Positions 39,073 through 50,797 of a stretch of DNA of 64,000 bases are shown here, piece by piece (the stretch's first letter is position 1; the number at the start of each line of letters is the position of its first letter). The stretch lies in assembly GCA_036245525.1 (NCBI GenBank), contig BTPG01000004.1, positions 213,549,751 to 213,613,750 on the forward strand, given 5' to 3'. The position numbers and the translations under genes were made by a program. Source of the stretch: Semisulcospira habei (taxonomy: Eukaryota; Mollusca; Gastropoda; Semisulcospiridae). The notes below the pieces were generated by a model. That model worked only from the letters and a program-made list of their open reading frames with translations. It was not told the origin of the DNA and searched no databases.

Positions 39073-39459
39073 TTGATTGATTGATTGTACATTGCTTAAC
39101 GTCCCGACAGCAACAAGACTTTTTCAGGACGTGTCTGCACTGTTTGCGAAAAAAAACTAAACAGAACATTGAATGTATGTCGCCAGCCGGTCCAATACGT
39201 TAAATAAACCTGTGACAAGGGGCCTAAATAAAGCCAAGACCATTTAGCAACACACATCCAATATCAAGAGCTACAGGCAGTGCAGACAGTAGGGAGAGTT
39301 TTAAAAAGGCAAAATACAGGTGAATGGACCAAGGCTAGACAGAAACACATGCCCCAGAATAGAGGGAAAAACCCACCCTGTGGGGCTGACCAGGGTGACC
39401 CTGGGAACTAAAAAGTAGTTAACCCCACCCAAGTCCCCCAGGGCAGACCCAGGTGGGGG
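39073..39459 (-). mobile_element. SINE-like element, 387 bp, with 14-bp duplication
   Basis: AGAACAGACTTGGA lies at 39059-39072 and 39460-39473. The sequence is the same family as 8869-9257, with the (TCAA)n tail at the low-coordinate end. It lies inside the I/Nimb-like LINE. Confidence 0.9.
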
Positions 39460-39776
39460 AGAACAGACTTGGAAGCCGAGCCATATACCACAGAGCCGTA
39501 ATCCAGTTTGGACCAAACAAGGGTCCGGTACAGTCGAAGTAAGACAATGAGGTCTGCACCCCAGTCAGTACGACCAACGACATGAAGAATGTCGAGGGCC
39601 TTCCGACAAAAGGTTCTAAGGTAGTTAACATGGTTGCAGAAGGTCAATCTTTTTTCAAAGATGACCCCAAAAACATTGCCTCTTCGGCCACCTTAATTGG
39701 CACTCCAGCAGGCTCAGGCTAGGTTCTGAAAAAAAAATTTCGACTGGTTAGTAAAATGCACACAGACTGTCTTGGA

Positions 39777-40170
39777 TTGATTGATTGATTGTACATTGCT
39801 TAACGTCCTGACAGCAAGAAGGCTTTCTCAGGACGTGCCTGAACTGCTTGTGAAAAAAACAAAAACAAAAAAACAGAATATTGAATGTATGTCGCAAGCC
39901 GGTCCACTACGTTAAATAAACCTACAACATGGGGCCTAAATAAAGCTAAAACCATTTGGCAACACATCTCCAATATCAAGAGCTACAGGCAATGCAGACA
40001 GTAGGGAGAGTTTTTAAAAGGCAAATACAGGTGAATGGACAAAGGGTAAACAGAAACACATGCCCCAGAATAGAGAGAAAAACCCACCCTGTGGGGCTGA
40101 CCAGGGTGACCCTGGGAACTAAAAAGTACCTAACCCCACCCAAGTCCCCCAGGGTAGACCCGGGTGGGGG
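39777..40170 (-). mobile_element. SINE-like element, 394 bp, with 14-bp duplication
   Basis: CAGACTGTCTTGGA lies at 39763-39776 and 40171-40184. Same family and orientation as the copy 300 bases away, but inserted separately, because the duplications differ. Confidence 0.9.
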
Positions 40171-40230
40171 CAGACTGTCTTGGAGGGCGAGAACCTGAAG
40201 CCGTTGAGAGACACCCACCCCTGGATGCAA

Positions 40231-42165
40231 TCAATGCACAGCTGCATGCGCCTCACAAGGGACGCAAGTCCTCGACCTCGTGCACACAAAGTCGTCCACA
40301 AACAAAGAGCATTCAGAATCATCCTTGACGGCCTTTACAATGTTATTTATTTTAATGCTAAATAAAACAGGAGATAGAATGCTGCCCTGCGGGACACCCA
40401 TCTCCTGTTCAAAGGAGTCGGAGAGGGTGGAGCCCACACGGACATAGAACGACTGGTTAGACAAAAATTGTGAATAAAAACGGATAGGTGCCCTTTAAAA
40501 CCCATGTCCGACAAATCAGACATTATACCATATTTCCAGGTAGTGTCATATGCCTTTTCAAGATCAAAGAAAATTGCATAGACATGTTGCTTGTTGACAA
40601 AAGCATCTCGGATAAAAGACTCAAAGCGGACTAGATGGTCAGTTGTACTACGGAAGCACCAGAAACCGCACTGGAGGTCTGTGATGAGACCCTGTGACTC
40701 AAGATGCCACACCAGTCGGGCGTTGACCAAGCGTTCCATAGTTTTACATAAACATGATGTCAAAGCTATTGGCCGGTAGTTGCCCGGGTCGGAAGGATCC
40801 TTACCCGGCTTGGGGTTTGGCACAACCACAGCCTGGCGCCAAGATGGCGGAAAATGACCGGTTATCCAGATATGGTTAAAGGCCTTGAGAAGTACATGGA
40901 GTGAATCCTCAGGCAGATGTGTTAGGAGCTGATAATGGATGGCATCTAATCCAGCAGCAGAGTCAGTACATTTCTGCATGGTTTGCTGCAATTCTGAAAA
41001 CATAAAAGGGGCATTATAGTCTTCCGAGTTATCCGATATAAAATCACAAGTACAAGACTCTCACTTCTCCTTCTCTCTCTGGAAGAAAGGTGAATAATGC
41101 TCTGTTGAAGAATTATGGGCAATGGTGGAGGCAAGCAAACTGGCCAGAGCCTTTTGATCCATGACCAAACTGGCACCATCTCTAAGATGGCCGACAGAAG
41201 CCGAACCACTCCTGCCCCTAATTCTTCGAACAGCCTTCCAGACTTTTTGGGATGAATCCTAGAAGATAAACATGAGACGAAGCGTCGCCAGGAAGCACGG
41301 CGTTCACGTTTAAAAATGTAACGGGCTTTCACCCGCCGTCTTTTAAATGTTAAAATATTCGCTTGCGACGTATTACGAAAAGCACGTCGCTGAGCAGATT
41401 TGCACATTTTTTGGGCCTTGCGGCACTCTTCATTGAACCATGGTACTCTCGGCTTCCAACGGAGTGATGTGGAAGTTCTAGGGATGGTTTCACCTGCTAT
41501 GTTCAACAAAATAGAAGTAAAACAAGAAACAGGTTTTTCAGCTGACATGACCACCTCCTCTGTAAGACGAGACTGACAGAGGGAGGTGAACAGAGGCCAG
41601 TTAGCTTTCTTGAGATTCCAGCGCCCCACCGGCGAATCCTCCTCACAGCTGACCGATGACAGGACTACTGGGAAGTGGTCACTACCACACAGGTCGTCGT
41701 AAACTTTCCAGTCGAAGTCCAGCATGAGAGAAGGATCACACACAGTGAGGTCTAGAACAGAACTAGATCCTGAATCTGAGTTAGAGTATGTAGGTGAGCC
41801 ATCGTTAAAGACACATAGATTAAGTTGAGAAAAAACAACTTCTAACATCTGACCTCTGCCATCATATTGGTCACTACCCCAAAGGTGAGCGTGACCATTA
41901 AAATCCCCCATGAAAATAAAGGGAGGGGGCAGTTGATCTACTAAGTTAAAAATATCATTACTACAGACTGCAGGGATGGTGGCAGGTAAATACTGCATAA
42001 GGTTATGGTCTTCTTCAAGGTAACCCGAGCTGCGACAGCCTGAAGACAGGTGTCGATGCTAACGGGGCTACATAAAATTTGGCTACTAATGAGAAGAGCC
42101 ACTCCACCCGAGCGCCTCTCCGAATCAGAACCTTTATGTATAACGTTAAAACCATTAAAGGACAC
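40231..42165 (-). pseudogene. LINE ORF2 endonuclease and reverse transcriptase, frameshifted
   Basis: Endonuclease: RRSGGVALLISS, FIFMGDFNGHAHLWGSDQYD and CGSDHFPVVLS. Reverse transcriptase: VVVPNPKPGKDPSDPGNYRP, VYAIFFDLEKAYDTTWKYGI (catalytic Asp), MGVPQGSILSPVLFSIKIN and FVDDFV in place of YADD. At least four frame changes and the two insertions break it. Confidence 0.85.
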
Positions 42166-42201
42166 AGGGTCAGAAGTCTTCAGGTAACTCTCCTGAAGAG
42201 A

Positions 42202-43692
42202 GTTAGTTAGTTATTTGGGTTTAACGCCGAGCGGGCAACTAAGGCCATCTCACGGCGGGAAGGGTAAAAATCTGGTCAGCCAGACTAAAAGAAAGGTCTT
42301 AAGACATGATGTAAATATACCTTAAAAATATGTCAGGCTAAAATGTCACACAAGTCTTTAAAGAAAACGTCGAAAGACTCTCAAAAAGGTCAAAATAATA
42401 GAAACATCAATCTATAAACGCTCAAATCTTATTAAAAATATGGCACTCTCTCAGAAAACTGAAGATCTTGTCCGTGGGCACATCCCGGAAGAAACCCTTC
42501 AAGGAGTCTGCCGTGAAATGTTTATACCTTGTGTCGATTAGATCAGCACAAGACAACAAAAAGTGTTGAACAGAGTACTGCTCGTCGCAGGCATAACACC
42601 ATGGACGCTCCTCCTGTTTAAGTAAATAAGAGTGCGTAACATACGTGTGGCCGATGTGGAGCCGAGCCAGGACAGTCTCCTCACGGCGGCTGCCGCAGCG
42701 ATAAGATAGACCGTCGGGCAACTTAGGAAGGGCTTCATGCAGCTTGTTAGCTTCCTCTTTGTCCCACTCGGACTGCCACTCACGGGCTATGTACGCACTA
42801 GCCACATGTCTAAAATCACTATAAACAGTCTGTGTGTCAGGGACAGGGTCATTGCAGGCATCATTGGCAGCAGAATCTGCGATCCTGTTGCCTTCGATGC
42901 CCATATGCCCTGGCACCCAAATAAAAATGATATCATAATATTCCTTCATCAAGTCCGCGTGGAGCTCTCTGATCTGCACCAGCAGTGGGTGGTCATTTCC
43001 CATGCCCTGAAGGGCCTGCAGGGCAGAAAGAGAGTCAGACAGAATCAGGAAGTTCCTTTCTCTAGATCGATAAGCATGCCTGAGTGCCAGCAGAACCGCC
43101 TGCAGTTCCGTACTAAATACAGATGAGTGGTCTGGGAGGCGGTGCTTAAATGGGCGTCTAGGATGGCGAGAGGACACTGCGGCCGCAGCCACTCTCCCAT
43201 CCTCAGACTTTGACCCATCGGTATAGATGCGACAATAGCCAGGAAAAATTGAAAGCAGTTCATTGAGGCTCTGTTGGTATATATGGCTGGTGGAGTAGAG
43301 TCTTTCTTGTGGGCAGTCAAGTCCAGCAAGATGTCAGGAACTGGTAAGAGCCAAGGTGGAGTGATGTGTTGCAGGGATTCCGAAACTCTGTCCAGGTCCA
43401 ATCCGGCCGCCTGCAGATGAGGTCGGACACGGAAAGAAAGTGGACGGACAGCTCCCGGATGGGTATCGTAAATCTCTGCAAATGATGGTTTAAAAACACA
43501 ATCATAGGCAGGATTGTCTGGATGGGCCTTCAGTTTCAGAACGTAGCTGAGCATGAGGCGGATGCGGCGGAGCTTGAGAGAAGGCTCCCCTGCCTCGGCA
43601 TACAGACTAGGAACTGGAGACGTCCTGAAGGCCCCAAGACATATCCGCAGACCCTGATGGTGAATTGTGTTCAGATGCTGTAGCACAGACTT
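42202..43692 (-). mobile_element. 5'-truncated I/Nimb-like LINE copy inside its own relative
   Basis: CTCTCCTGAAGAGA lies at 42188-42201 and 43693-43706. The 1491-base insertion carries the same 3' end and RNase H region as 37600-38950. It interrupts the endonuclease of the host copy: the frame before is at 43706-43756 and the frame after resumes at 42187 with SYLKTSDPVSFNGFN. Confidence 0.9.
42422..43686 (-). pseudogene. RNase H region of the truncated LINE copy
   Basis: It contains VFSTELQAVLLALRHAYRSR, FLILSDSLSALQALQGMGND and VPGHMGIEGNRIADSAANDA. The YTDGSK motif is shifted or changed (IPMGQSLRMGEW in another frame), and a frameshift lies near 43270. Not functional. Confidence 0.8.
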
Positions 43693-43755
43693 CTCTCCTG
43701 AAGAGATATTACTGAGGGGTTATAGAACTTGACTAAAAGACGTAATTCCTCAAAG

Positions 43756-44186
43756 TTACCTTGAAAACCAAGACAATTCCACTAAAGCAGAGAGTACATG
43801 ATTATGTCTTATCTGGGGGTAAAGAGTTTTTCCCCCCTTTTTTCTTTGCCTTGGAAGGAGTTGAAGAAACAGAGGGGGGCCGGCTCCCGGGCCCCCTCTG
43901 GTTCCTTGGAGTTGAAGGGGGGGTGGAGCTGCCGTAGCATCAGCAAATACAACTTCCACCCCCTCCATCCGCTCCTCCAATGCAGCATATTTGTTTTGAA
44001 GGGGGACATCAGTGTTCCCCTTCTGGGCCCGTGCGCACAGCAGTCCCATAGATTTCTTAGACTTCTGGTCCTGTTGTTGTTGTTTTGTTTATTTTGGTGT
44101 GTGGAAATAGTCTCCGCCGGACTTGGAGCAGCCATCTTGGCCGGAATGGAACTGATGAGTGACGCAATAAAGTTAACTGACGTCAA
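43756..44186 (-). pseudogene. LINE ORF1 C-terminal piece
   Basis: QNKYAALEERMEGVE is the conserved end of CCHC-type gag proteins of this LINE group, following KGNTDVP. The sequence upstream on the same strand has CCAAGATGGCTGC, a YY1-like site typical of LINE 5' regions, but I cannot tell whether it belongs to this element. Confidence 0.55.
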
Positions 44187-44610
44187 TCTTATAGGTGTTA
44201 GTTCTTTTTCTTACGAACTTTCAGTTCGTCAGCTATTGTTTCACGTCATACCTTCAGTTGCAGCCTCATTATCAGAAAAAAATAAGTTGCAAATTGTGTA
44301 ATTGTTTCTGTATATATTCTGAACAGGCTTTAATATTACTAAATTGTGGTTTAATTGTCTTTGCTAATCGTGTTTCTTTTTTCATTGGGATTTTCTTTCC
44401 ATACTAGTGATCATAAATCTGTACTGCGAATGAACTATTCAAGGAACCCCCTATCAGTCTATTTATATTTCGGTGACATAGTGCGGTAGACAATTTTTAG
44501 CTAAAACGTTAACCTTTTTTAGAAACGTGCCGTGCATTAGTTTTAAAAGAGTTTTAAAACCTCTGTTATCTAAAACGATTTTAACTTTAAAACGCTTTTA
44601 ATTTAGAAGG
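44060..44610. other. Unexplained 550-base block inside LINE ORF1
   Basis: ORF1 ends early at 44614 (GLSFLGPDA then stop), and its C-terminal piece resumes near 44050. The AT-rich block between them has no frame of note, no clear inverted ends and no direct repeat I can recognise. It is an insertion or replacement of unknown type. Confidence 0.45.
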
Positions 44611-44613
44611 CTG

Positions 44614-45435
44614 TCAAGCATCCGGCCCCAGAAAGGACAGCCCCTTCTCCACACGCACCTGCTGAATCATGCACTCGGATATCCAATGAGGGCATTTCTT
44701 GTCCGAAGCCATATGCACCCCCTGGCAATTCACACACAGGGGGGTGGCTGTGCAGGACTCAGCAGAGTGTCTGGGCTGAGTGCAACGGGCGCATGAAGCC
44801 TCTGCCTGGCGGCATGTCTTCTGCCCATGGCCATACTTTTGGCACTTAAAGCACTGGAGGGGGAGAGGGATGTACTTTTTCACTTTCAAGTAGTAACCTC
44901 CCCAGATGGTAGTAGGAGGGGTGGGGGTGCCAAACGTCAGGATGATGGTAGGGAGATGGATCTCCACACCACCTCGCTTGGAAGCAAAGCGCCTGACGCA
45001 AGTCACCCCTTGAGACTTAAGGTTCCGTACAAGTTCATCTTCTGACAGTTCTGCCAAAGCTTGATCTTTGATTACGCCTCTTGACGAATTCATAGTTTTG
45101 TGGGGTGTCACCTCCACTGGAGTGTCTTCGATGGAAGAGAGCCTCAGTAGCCCGCTGGAGTGTGCCCGGGTACGGCACTCCACCAGCATGTCACCAGACC
45201 TGAGGCGCTGGGCGTCAGGCCTGCCAACACAGCTCCTGAGGGTCTCCCCCACCAGAAAAGGATGCAACTTGGTAACAGGTTTCTCCTTCACCTTGCTATG
45301 GACAATGAGGAAGCGAGGCCATACGGCTGACGCCTGAGGCGTCGCCTCCTCACAGTCTGAGTCACTGTCATATTCAATGTTGGTGGCTATGTACCGCTTC
45401 TGTGCAAGTTTTTTTTTGTTTGTTGTTTTTTCCAT
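44614..45435 (-). pseudogene. LINE ORF1 (gag-like) with CCHC zinc knuckles
   Basis: The 273-residue frame contains ATNIEYDSDSD, ARTHSS-type linker sequence, then CFKCQKYGHGQKTC, CARCTQPRHSAESC and CVNCQGVHMASDKKC, three cysteine-histidine knuckles. These proteins bind LINE RNA and form the retrotransposition particle. The frame is intact to 44614 but its C-terminus is cut off by the block at 44060-44610. Confidence 0.85.
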
Positions 45436-46113
45436 ATTATAATAGTAGAGATATTCATCCCCTGGGGGCCCCTGCCCGCCACCGAGCCCAACAAGGGAAA
45501 GTGCAAATGTCGGCGGGTCTCCAGCCTACGCACAATGGAGACTGCCCGAAAGATATACTCAAGGGGGTTAGCCCGATTGAACCGTCTGAGCCACTGCCTT
45601 CTATCACACTGTTGAATGCAAGGGAATACTGGCGTAAAGCACCTAATCAGCAGCAGAGGCTATAGCATGGTGCTCCGTATATCAACCCGCATGTCAACAG
45701 TGGGATATGGCTCAACGTGACAAGAGCCGATTGACTAGGCTGGTACCACTAGCCTCCCCTTTAGGTAGAAGTCAAGGCCAAAGTGGGAGTGTTGGCACCA
45801 GTGAGCCACAACCAAAAGGAAACCTGAGCCACCAGGATCCTCTTCTCCCCCGACACGGGTCTCTAAGCACGGCAAACACTTGGGATCCAAAAGGACCAAA
45901 AAGTCACGAGTATTTTTAAAGACCAATCCGAAATGGTACGACCTGGGTTCGCACAGCTCCTTAAAAACCGGACCAGTGAAAAAGACTGAACAACATATCT
46001 GCTGACAGCAAGTCCTAATCCTGGACAAAGATGGCACCCCTCTGCTAGCCCACTCAGTCAGGGACTGAGTGGACTACCCACCCACACCACGTGGAGGCCA
46101 GTGCCGAGTGGGC

Positions 46114-46445
46114 ACCAAAGAAACGCTTTAAAGACTGCATAAAAGACAGCCTCATCTACTGCCAGGTAAAGGAACTTGAAGCGCAAGCGCAAGACAGATC
46201 TGGCTGGCGTGGCACCACCAGGAAAGCCTGCACGCTCTTTGAACACAATCTGGGTGAAAAGATCACAAGTGCCTGAGCTCCCAAAAAGACAGTGTTGACT
46301 CTCCCCACACAGCTAGGTACCAGTGCCCCCATTGTCCTCGCAGGTGTGGCTCCAGGAATTGCTGCCACACCCGCACTCACAAATAGAAAGCATGCACAAT
46401 GACGACATCATCGGCTTTCGATGGTCTACCCATTACTATTGCATA
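46114..46445 (+). mobile_element. RTE-like LINE, right part
   Basis: PKKRFKDCIKDSLIYC is followed by DRSGWRGTTRKACTLFE and a C-terminal CPHCPRRCGSRNC..H..TH zinc-finger-like end. The 3' untranslated part GACGACATCATCGGCTTTCG follows. It joins in frame with 37570 once the inserted LINE and one duplication are removed. Confidence 0.8.
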
Positions 46446-46568
46446 TATTGTGTGCATAAATCATGCATTTTTTGGGAGATTTTACACATTTTTGTGAGGT
46501 GTCTGCATACGCACATTCATCTTAAGGTCATAGCACTGTGATTTCATATCCATAGAAAAGCTTTAGGA

Positions 46569-47745
46569 ATGATGTCTTTTAGTTCCCTAGGATCCCATCC
46601 CTTTACTACTGACACAATGTTTACCCTGTCCAAGCTCTCCAAGGACCTCTATCATGTCTTTGTGGATTTTAAGAAAGCGTTTGACAGGGTGTGGCATGCA
46701 GCCCTTTGGTCCACCATGAAGCTATACAACATCAATGCCAACCTGATCAAAATCATAGCAAACCTTTACAACAAGGCCACTAGCGCAGTCTGCTTCAATG
46801 GCAAAATAGAAAACTGGTTTAGGACTACAGTTGGAGTTAGACAAGGCTGCTTGCTCTCACCTACTCTTTTCAACATCTTCCTGGAAAGAATCATGACGGA
46901 CGCTCTGAAAGATCATGAAGGAACTGTCAGTATTGGAGGCAGAACAATCACGAACTTGCGCTTTGCGGACGACATTGATGGCCTTGCAGGAACATAGCTC
47001 AGCTAGTGGAAAAGCTGGATAGTACAGCCATTGCATATGGGATGGAAATCAGTGCAGAGAAGACCAAACTGATGACCAATAACGCCAGTGGCATTGGCAC
47101 TGAAATCATGGTGGGAGGCCAAAAACTGGAAACAGTTAAGAAATTCAAATACTTAGGAGCCATTGTGACAGACGAGGGATCAAAACCAGAAATACTGTCC
47201 AGGATTGTGCAGACAACAACAGCACTGACAAGATTGAAGACCATATGAAAGGACAAAAACATCACACTCTGCTCCAAGATCAGACTGATGCGCTCCTTAG
47301 TCATCTCAGTGTTCTTGTATGCCTGCGAGTCATGGACCCTCACAGCAGACCTTGAAAGGAGGATACAAGCCACTGAAATGAGATGTTTTCGAAGGCTGCT
47401 TGGCATTTCATACAGAGATCACATCACAAACGAGGAAGTGGGAAGCAGAATCAGGCAAGCAATCAGGCCCTATGAAGACTTATTAGCCATTGTGAGAAGT
47501 GGTATGGGCATGTCACGCGTTCAGCAGGGCTTGCCAAAACAATCCTGCAAGGCACTGTGCAAGGAGGACGAAGGAGAGGAAGACAGAGGAAAAGATGGGA
47601 GGACAATATTCCAGAGTGGACAGGACTGAAGCTGGGCGATACGCTGAGAATGGCAGAGAACAGAGAGGAATGGAAGGAGCTGGTTGTCAAGTCATCAGTG
47701 GTGCCACAATGGTCGGCAAGACTACGGGATATAGATAGATAGATA
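46569..47745 (+). mobile_element. 5'-truncated RTE-like LINE with (ATAG)n tail
   Basis: Reverse transcriptase motifs are VFVDFKKAFDRVWHAALWST, VGVRQGCLLSPTLFNIFLE and LRFADDIDGLAG (FADD). They are followed by KKFKYLGAIVTDEGS, LYACESWTLTADL and, in other frames, RKRWEDNIPEWTGLKLGDTL. The tail ATAGATAGATAGATA is at 47727-47743. Frameshifts lie at 46995, 47250 and 47490. This is a different RTE lineage from the one at 34-37 kb. Confidence 0.8.
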
Positions 47746-47844
47746 AGCTCTCCTAACAATCGTTATTACCCTTTAAAGGACATAAAAATACATTTATATT
47801 TTTGTGTTTTGACAAAACACCCTCTCTTGTCTGCAGCCCTATGC

Positions 47845-48043
47845 CCTACTGCATGTGATGGATCGACCATGATAATTCAAGAGTAGTGCCAGATTAGTTT
47901 GGCGCCAGAAGGCGCCATGGGTAATGCCAGATTAGCATGACGCCTTCTGAATTATCATGGTCAATATATTTCCTGAAATAGTACATAGTCGTTTGGTGAC
48001 ACCTCCAAAATTTTGGAAAAACAGCAATGAGGTTCAATGGGTT
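47845..48043. mobile_element. Palindromic element, family A (rearranged)
   Basis: TTTGGCGCCAGAAGGCGCC is followed by a second AATGCCAGATTAGCATGACG segment, so the right arm has been altered. The outer flanks GATGGATCGACCATGATAAT and AATTATCATGGTCAATA are intact. Confidence 0.65.
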
Positions 48044-48965
48044 ATAAAGCCAAAAGCATGTTTGAAGGGTTACAAATATCCACAGATTTGTAAAGGCTAG
48101 CCATTTCTGCAGCGAACAGTCAAACTGAGACTGACGTGCACTCGCAGGTTTTGATTATACAGCATCACTCAAATTGCAGCCTCATGCCACATTTGTTATT
48201 CAAAATCTTTTACGGTCATTCGCACTGAAAACAAAAAAAACATGTGGGGGCCCAAAGGACATTTTCTTTAGTATTGTAATCGTTCTGGAGATGCTTTCTG
48301 CACCCATAACTGAACAGCCAAGCTCTGTGTTGTCAGACAGCCTGTTGTAAATTACTGTAGCATGTATTCCTAATTTTGTGGGCAGGCTCATATTTACTTT
48401 GTCCTGAAACTGTACTGGGATTCTATTAAAATTGTTTAATATACATCACCGTTTCATGAAATAATTGTAAAATCAGCATGTGGATACATGCCTGTGTTCT
48501 TTCATAATAATGTAATAGTGAGCCAATTTTATCCATGTCATATGCCTTCTTACGGACCGTGTGCGCACAACCACAAAACCCATGTAGATTGACTTAAACC
48601 CTCTTGTGCATGCAGCCACCAATATCTCAAAACACCCAAAATGCAAGTTAAGACTGATTTCGTGAGAGAGGGTCACTAATGGTGAATGCATGCAAGAGAG
48701 GCCGGGTTAAGTGCTGTAACAAGAACCCTCAATGTACAGAGGAAACAACGTACAGCAAAAGAAAATACCTCTAAATCTGAAGTGCTTACTTCCCTTAGAC
48801 CACATACTGGTTTAGAAGTGAATATTTAGTTTTCTGACAGAATTATTTTAATCACTAAAGAAAATCACATTTTCAAAATCATATGTATATAATGCAGACC
48901 TTTGTATAGAGAGAGTTAAATGTCATACATGTGAACAAATATTTTAAAACTCTTTGGTGAATGTA
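48044..48965. other. Interval with nothing recognised
   Basis: AT-rich sequence with only short frames on both strands and no splice-supported exon, repeat or hairpin that I can identify. Confidence 0.5.
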
Positions 48966-49054
48966 TTAACCTTTTGGCTGTCAGTAGTGCTTTTAGTCTC
49001 TGTGCTTCCTGCAGGAATCATGAGGAACGGCACTACCGACAGCCAAAAGGTTAA
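48966..49054. mobile_element. Palindromic element, family B, TTAA-bounded, 89 bp
   Basis: TTAACCTTTTGGCTGTCAGT at 48966 and CCGACAGCCAAAAGGTTAA ending at 49054. The centre CTTCCTGCAGGAATC is intact; the middle of the arms has diverged. Confidence 0.85.
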
Positions 49055-49184
49055 GCATTAATTATTATACATACCTCTATATGCACACTTACATGCAGTA
49101 CAGTACAGTGGCAGTGATAAGTGTGACCAGATTGTTTAACAACGATGCACACTTCCTATTCAGCAGTACCCGAACCCCTGCCTA

Positions 49185-49235
49185 CTGCAAGTGGCATAGA
49201 TTTTCATGAGCTCATGAAAATGTGTGCCTCTTGAT
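49185..49235. mobile_element. Short family C hairpin
   Basis: CAAGTGGCATAGATTTTCAT and ATGAAAATGTGTGCCTCTTG around GAGCTC. Confidence 0.65.
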
Positions 49236-49499
49236 TAGTCTGATTTACATCCTCAGATTGAGTTAGTGAGGTCCCTGCAAGTTTATGAGTATACGACTGA
49301 CAGTAACCTAGCAGCCGTATATATCGTATTCATATGCATTCCTCTGTCCTTGACCTTACCAATGGGTGACATTTTTCAACAACGGCCTACATGTCCCGGT
49401 ATCTTGTGACATCATGTGACTGCTGAGTAACTGCATTGAAACAATGAGACACGTGAGGAACGATGGATCTGACTATCTATACAGTTGTATTTAAAACAA

Positions 49500-49705
49500 T
49501 TAACCCCTTCCCTGTCACTGGACGTGCATTTTGTATCTGAAATCATTCTTCATTGAACCACTAAAAGCCATAACCGTTCAAGGATCAGGGATACAAATTG
49601 GTCTCAGCAAGAGGCATAGATCCTCTTGAGCCCCTGCACCTGCCTCTATCTATGCCTCTTGCAGTTGGATTGTGTACACCTTTCCCTTGGCAGTCAAGTG
49701 GTTAA
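49500..49705. mobile_element. Palindromic element, family C, TTAA-bounded, 206 bp
   Basis: TTAACCCCTTCCCTGTCACT at 49500 and GGCAGTCAAGTGGTTAA ending at 49705. The hairpin right arm is partly deleted (CACCTGCCTCTATC). Confidence 0.75.
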
Positions 49706-50545
49706 TAAACTCATTGGTAATAAAACTCAGGCTACACTAAACCATGATTTGTCTGAATAACAATTAAAGCGCCTCCACACAAAAAAAGGTTCCTACAGAA
49801 AATTCACACAGTTTCACTAACATTCAGGACCCCATTTTTAAAGAAAAATTAGATGTTGTTAGATTTTTATTATCCGATATCTCAAAAAGGCAAGAGCAAC
49901 ATCAGTGCTTTATCAGGGATCCCATTTTCACAGCAGTTTAATGAATCTGCAGTCCTCCAGGTGTAAATTTTGAGGGTACGCAGATCTCAGCAGGATGTGA
50001 AAAAAATATGATCAGTTAATTAAACTGAATCATAATTTGTATGTCATTTAATTTAAATAAATGAATCCATATGATATCACTCTTTCTCTCTCTCTCCCAA
50101 TGTTGTGACAGTGTGTGTGATTGTGTGTGTGTGTATATAATTTGTGTCCATGAATGTTTGTATAAAAAAAATTAAATTACACACAAAGATATGCCAATTG
50201 GCCCTCATATGCACCAATTTCTCATGAGCACCTGCAATCTGCAAGGGCTCAAGAGAATGTCATTCCATGTTTAAAGTCAGGCAATTAGGTAACCTCATCA
50301 ACCAGGCTGTGGCCCTAAATAAATTGCAGGTATTTTTACGTTTTTTTCCCCTCTCCAACATGATGCCAGCTGACTGTGTACAGCAGGTGACCAGGAAATC
50401 AAAGTGAATGTGTCGATCACAGCAGTTAACACATTCAACATGTAATGTGCACTTTATGAAGTTGGTATATATCAATCTAGCAAATAAACAGGCAACTCAC
50501 ACTGACCCCAGAGTCTAGTCAGTTCTGAACTTAGATGCACTAAAT
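49706..50545. other. Interval with little recognised
   Basis: No exon is supported. It holds a (TC)n run near 50085, a (GT)n run near 50110 and a degenerate family C hairpin at about 50205-50262 (CTCATGAGCACCTGCAATC..GGGCTCAAGAGAATG). Confidence 0.45.
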
Positions 50546-50601
50546 TCAACTCATTTGAGACATGCCGCATATTCGGAGGTGGCACGTCTCGAATGAGTTG
50601 A
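50546..50601. mobile_element. Palindromic element, family D
   Basis: TCAACTCATTTGAGACATGC and GCACGTCTCGAATGAGTTGA. Both TTAA ends carry single changes (TCAA and TTGA). Confidence 0.7.
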
Positions 50602-50624
50602 TCTGTAATTGTAAAATTCTGACA

Positions 50625-50797
50625 TGCTCTGAAAGGATATGGATCAACCATGACAGTTCAAGGGTGGTGCCTGTAGTCAATAACCTATTCCAACACCACC
50701 CTTGAACTATCATGGCCAATCTGTCTCCTGAACTGTGACCTACACCTAAATCTAATAAAATAATGATAATTTCATCTTCAGGATGTAATGAGTTAAG
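50625..50797. mobile_element. Palindromic element, family A
   Basis: ATGACAGTTCAAGGGTGGTG with mirror CACCACCCTTGAACTATCAT, around an altered centre. The right end is CAGGATGTAATGAGTTAA at 50793-50797. Confidence 0.7.

Larger units (their letters stand above)
37583..46113 (-). mobile_element. I/Nimb-like LINE, 8.5 kb occupied, with 12-bp target duplication
   Basis: ACCAAAGAAACG at 37571-37582 and 46114-46125 is the target duplication. On the minus strand the order is 5' untranslated region (46113-45436), ORF1 with zinc knuckles (45435-44614), an unexplained 500-base block, the ORF1 C-terminus (44049-43756), endonuclease (from 42165), reverse transcriptase (41003-40230), RNase H (38930-38145) and the tail end near 37600. 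Two SINE-like elements and a truncated copy of the same family are inserted in it. RNase H together with a CCHC gag places it in the I superfamily; Nimb is my best guess. Confidence 0.85.
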
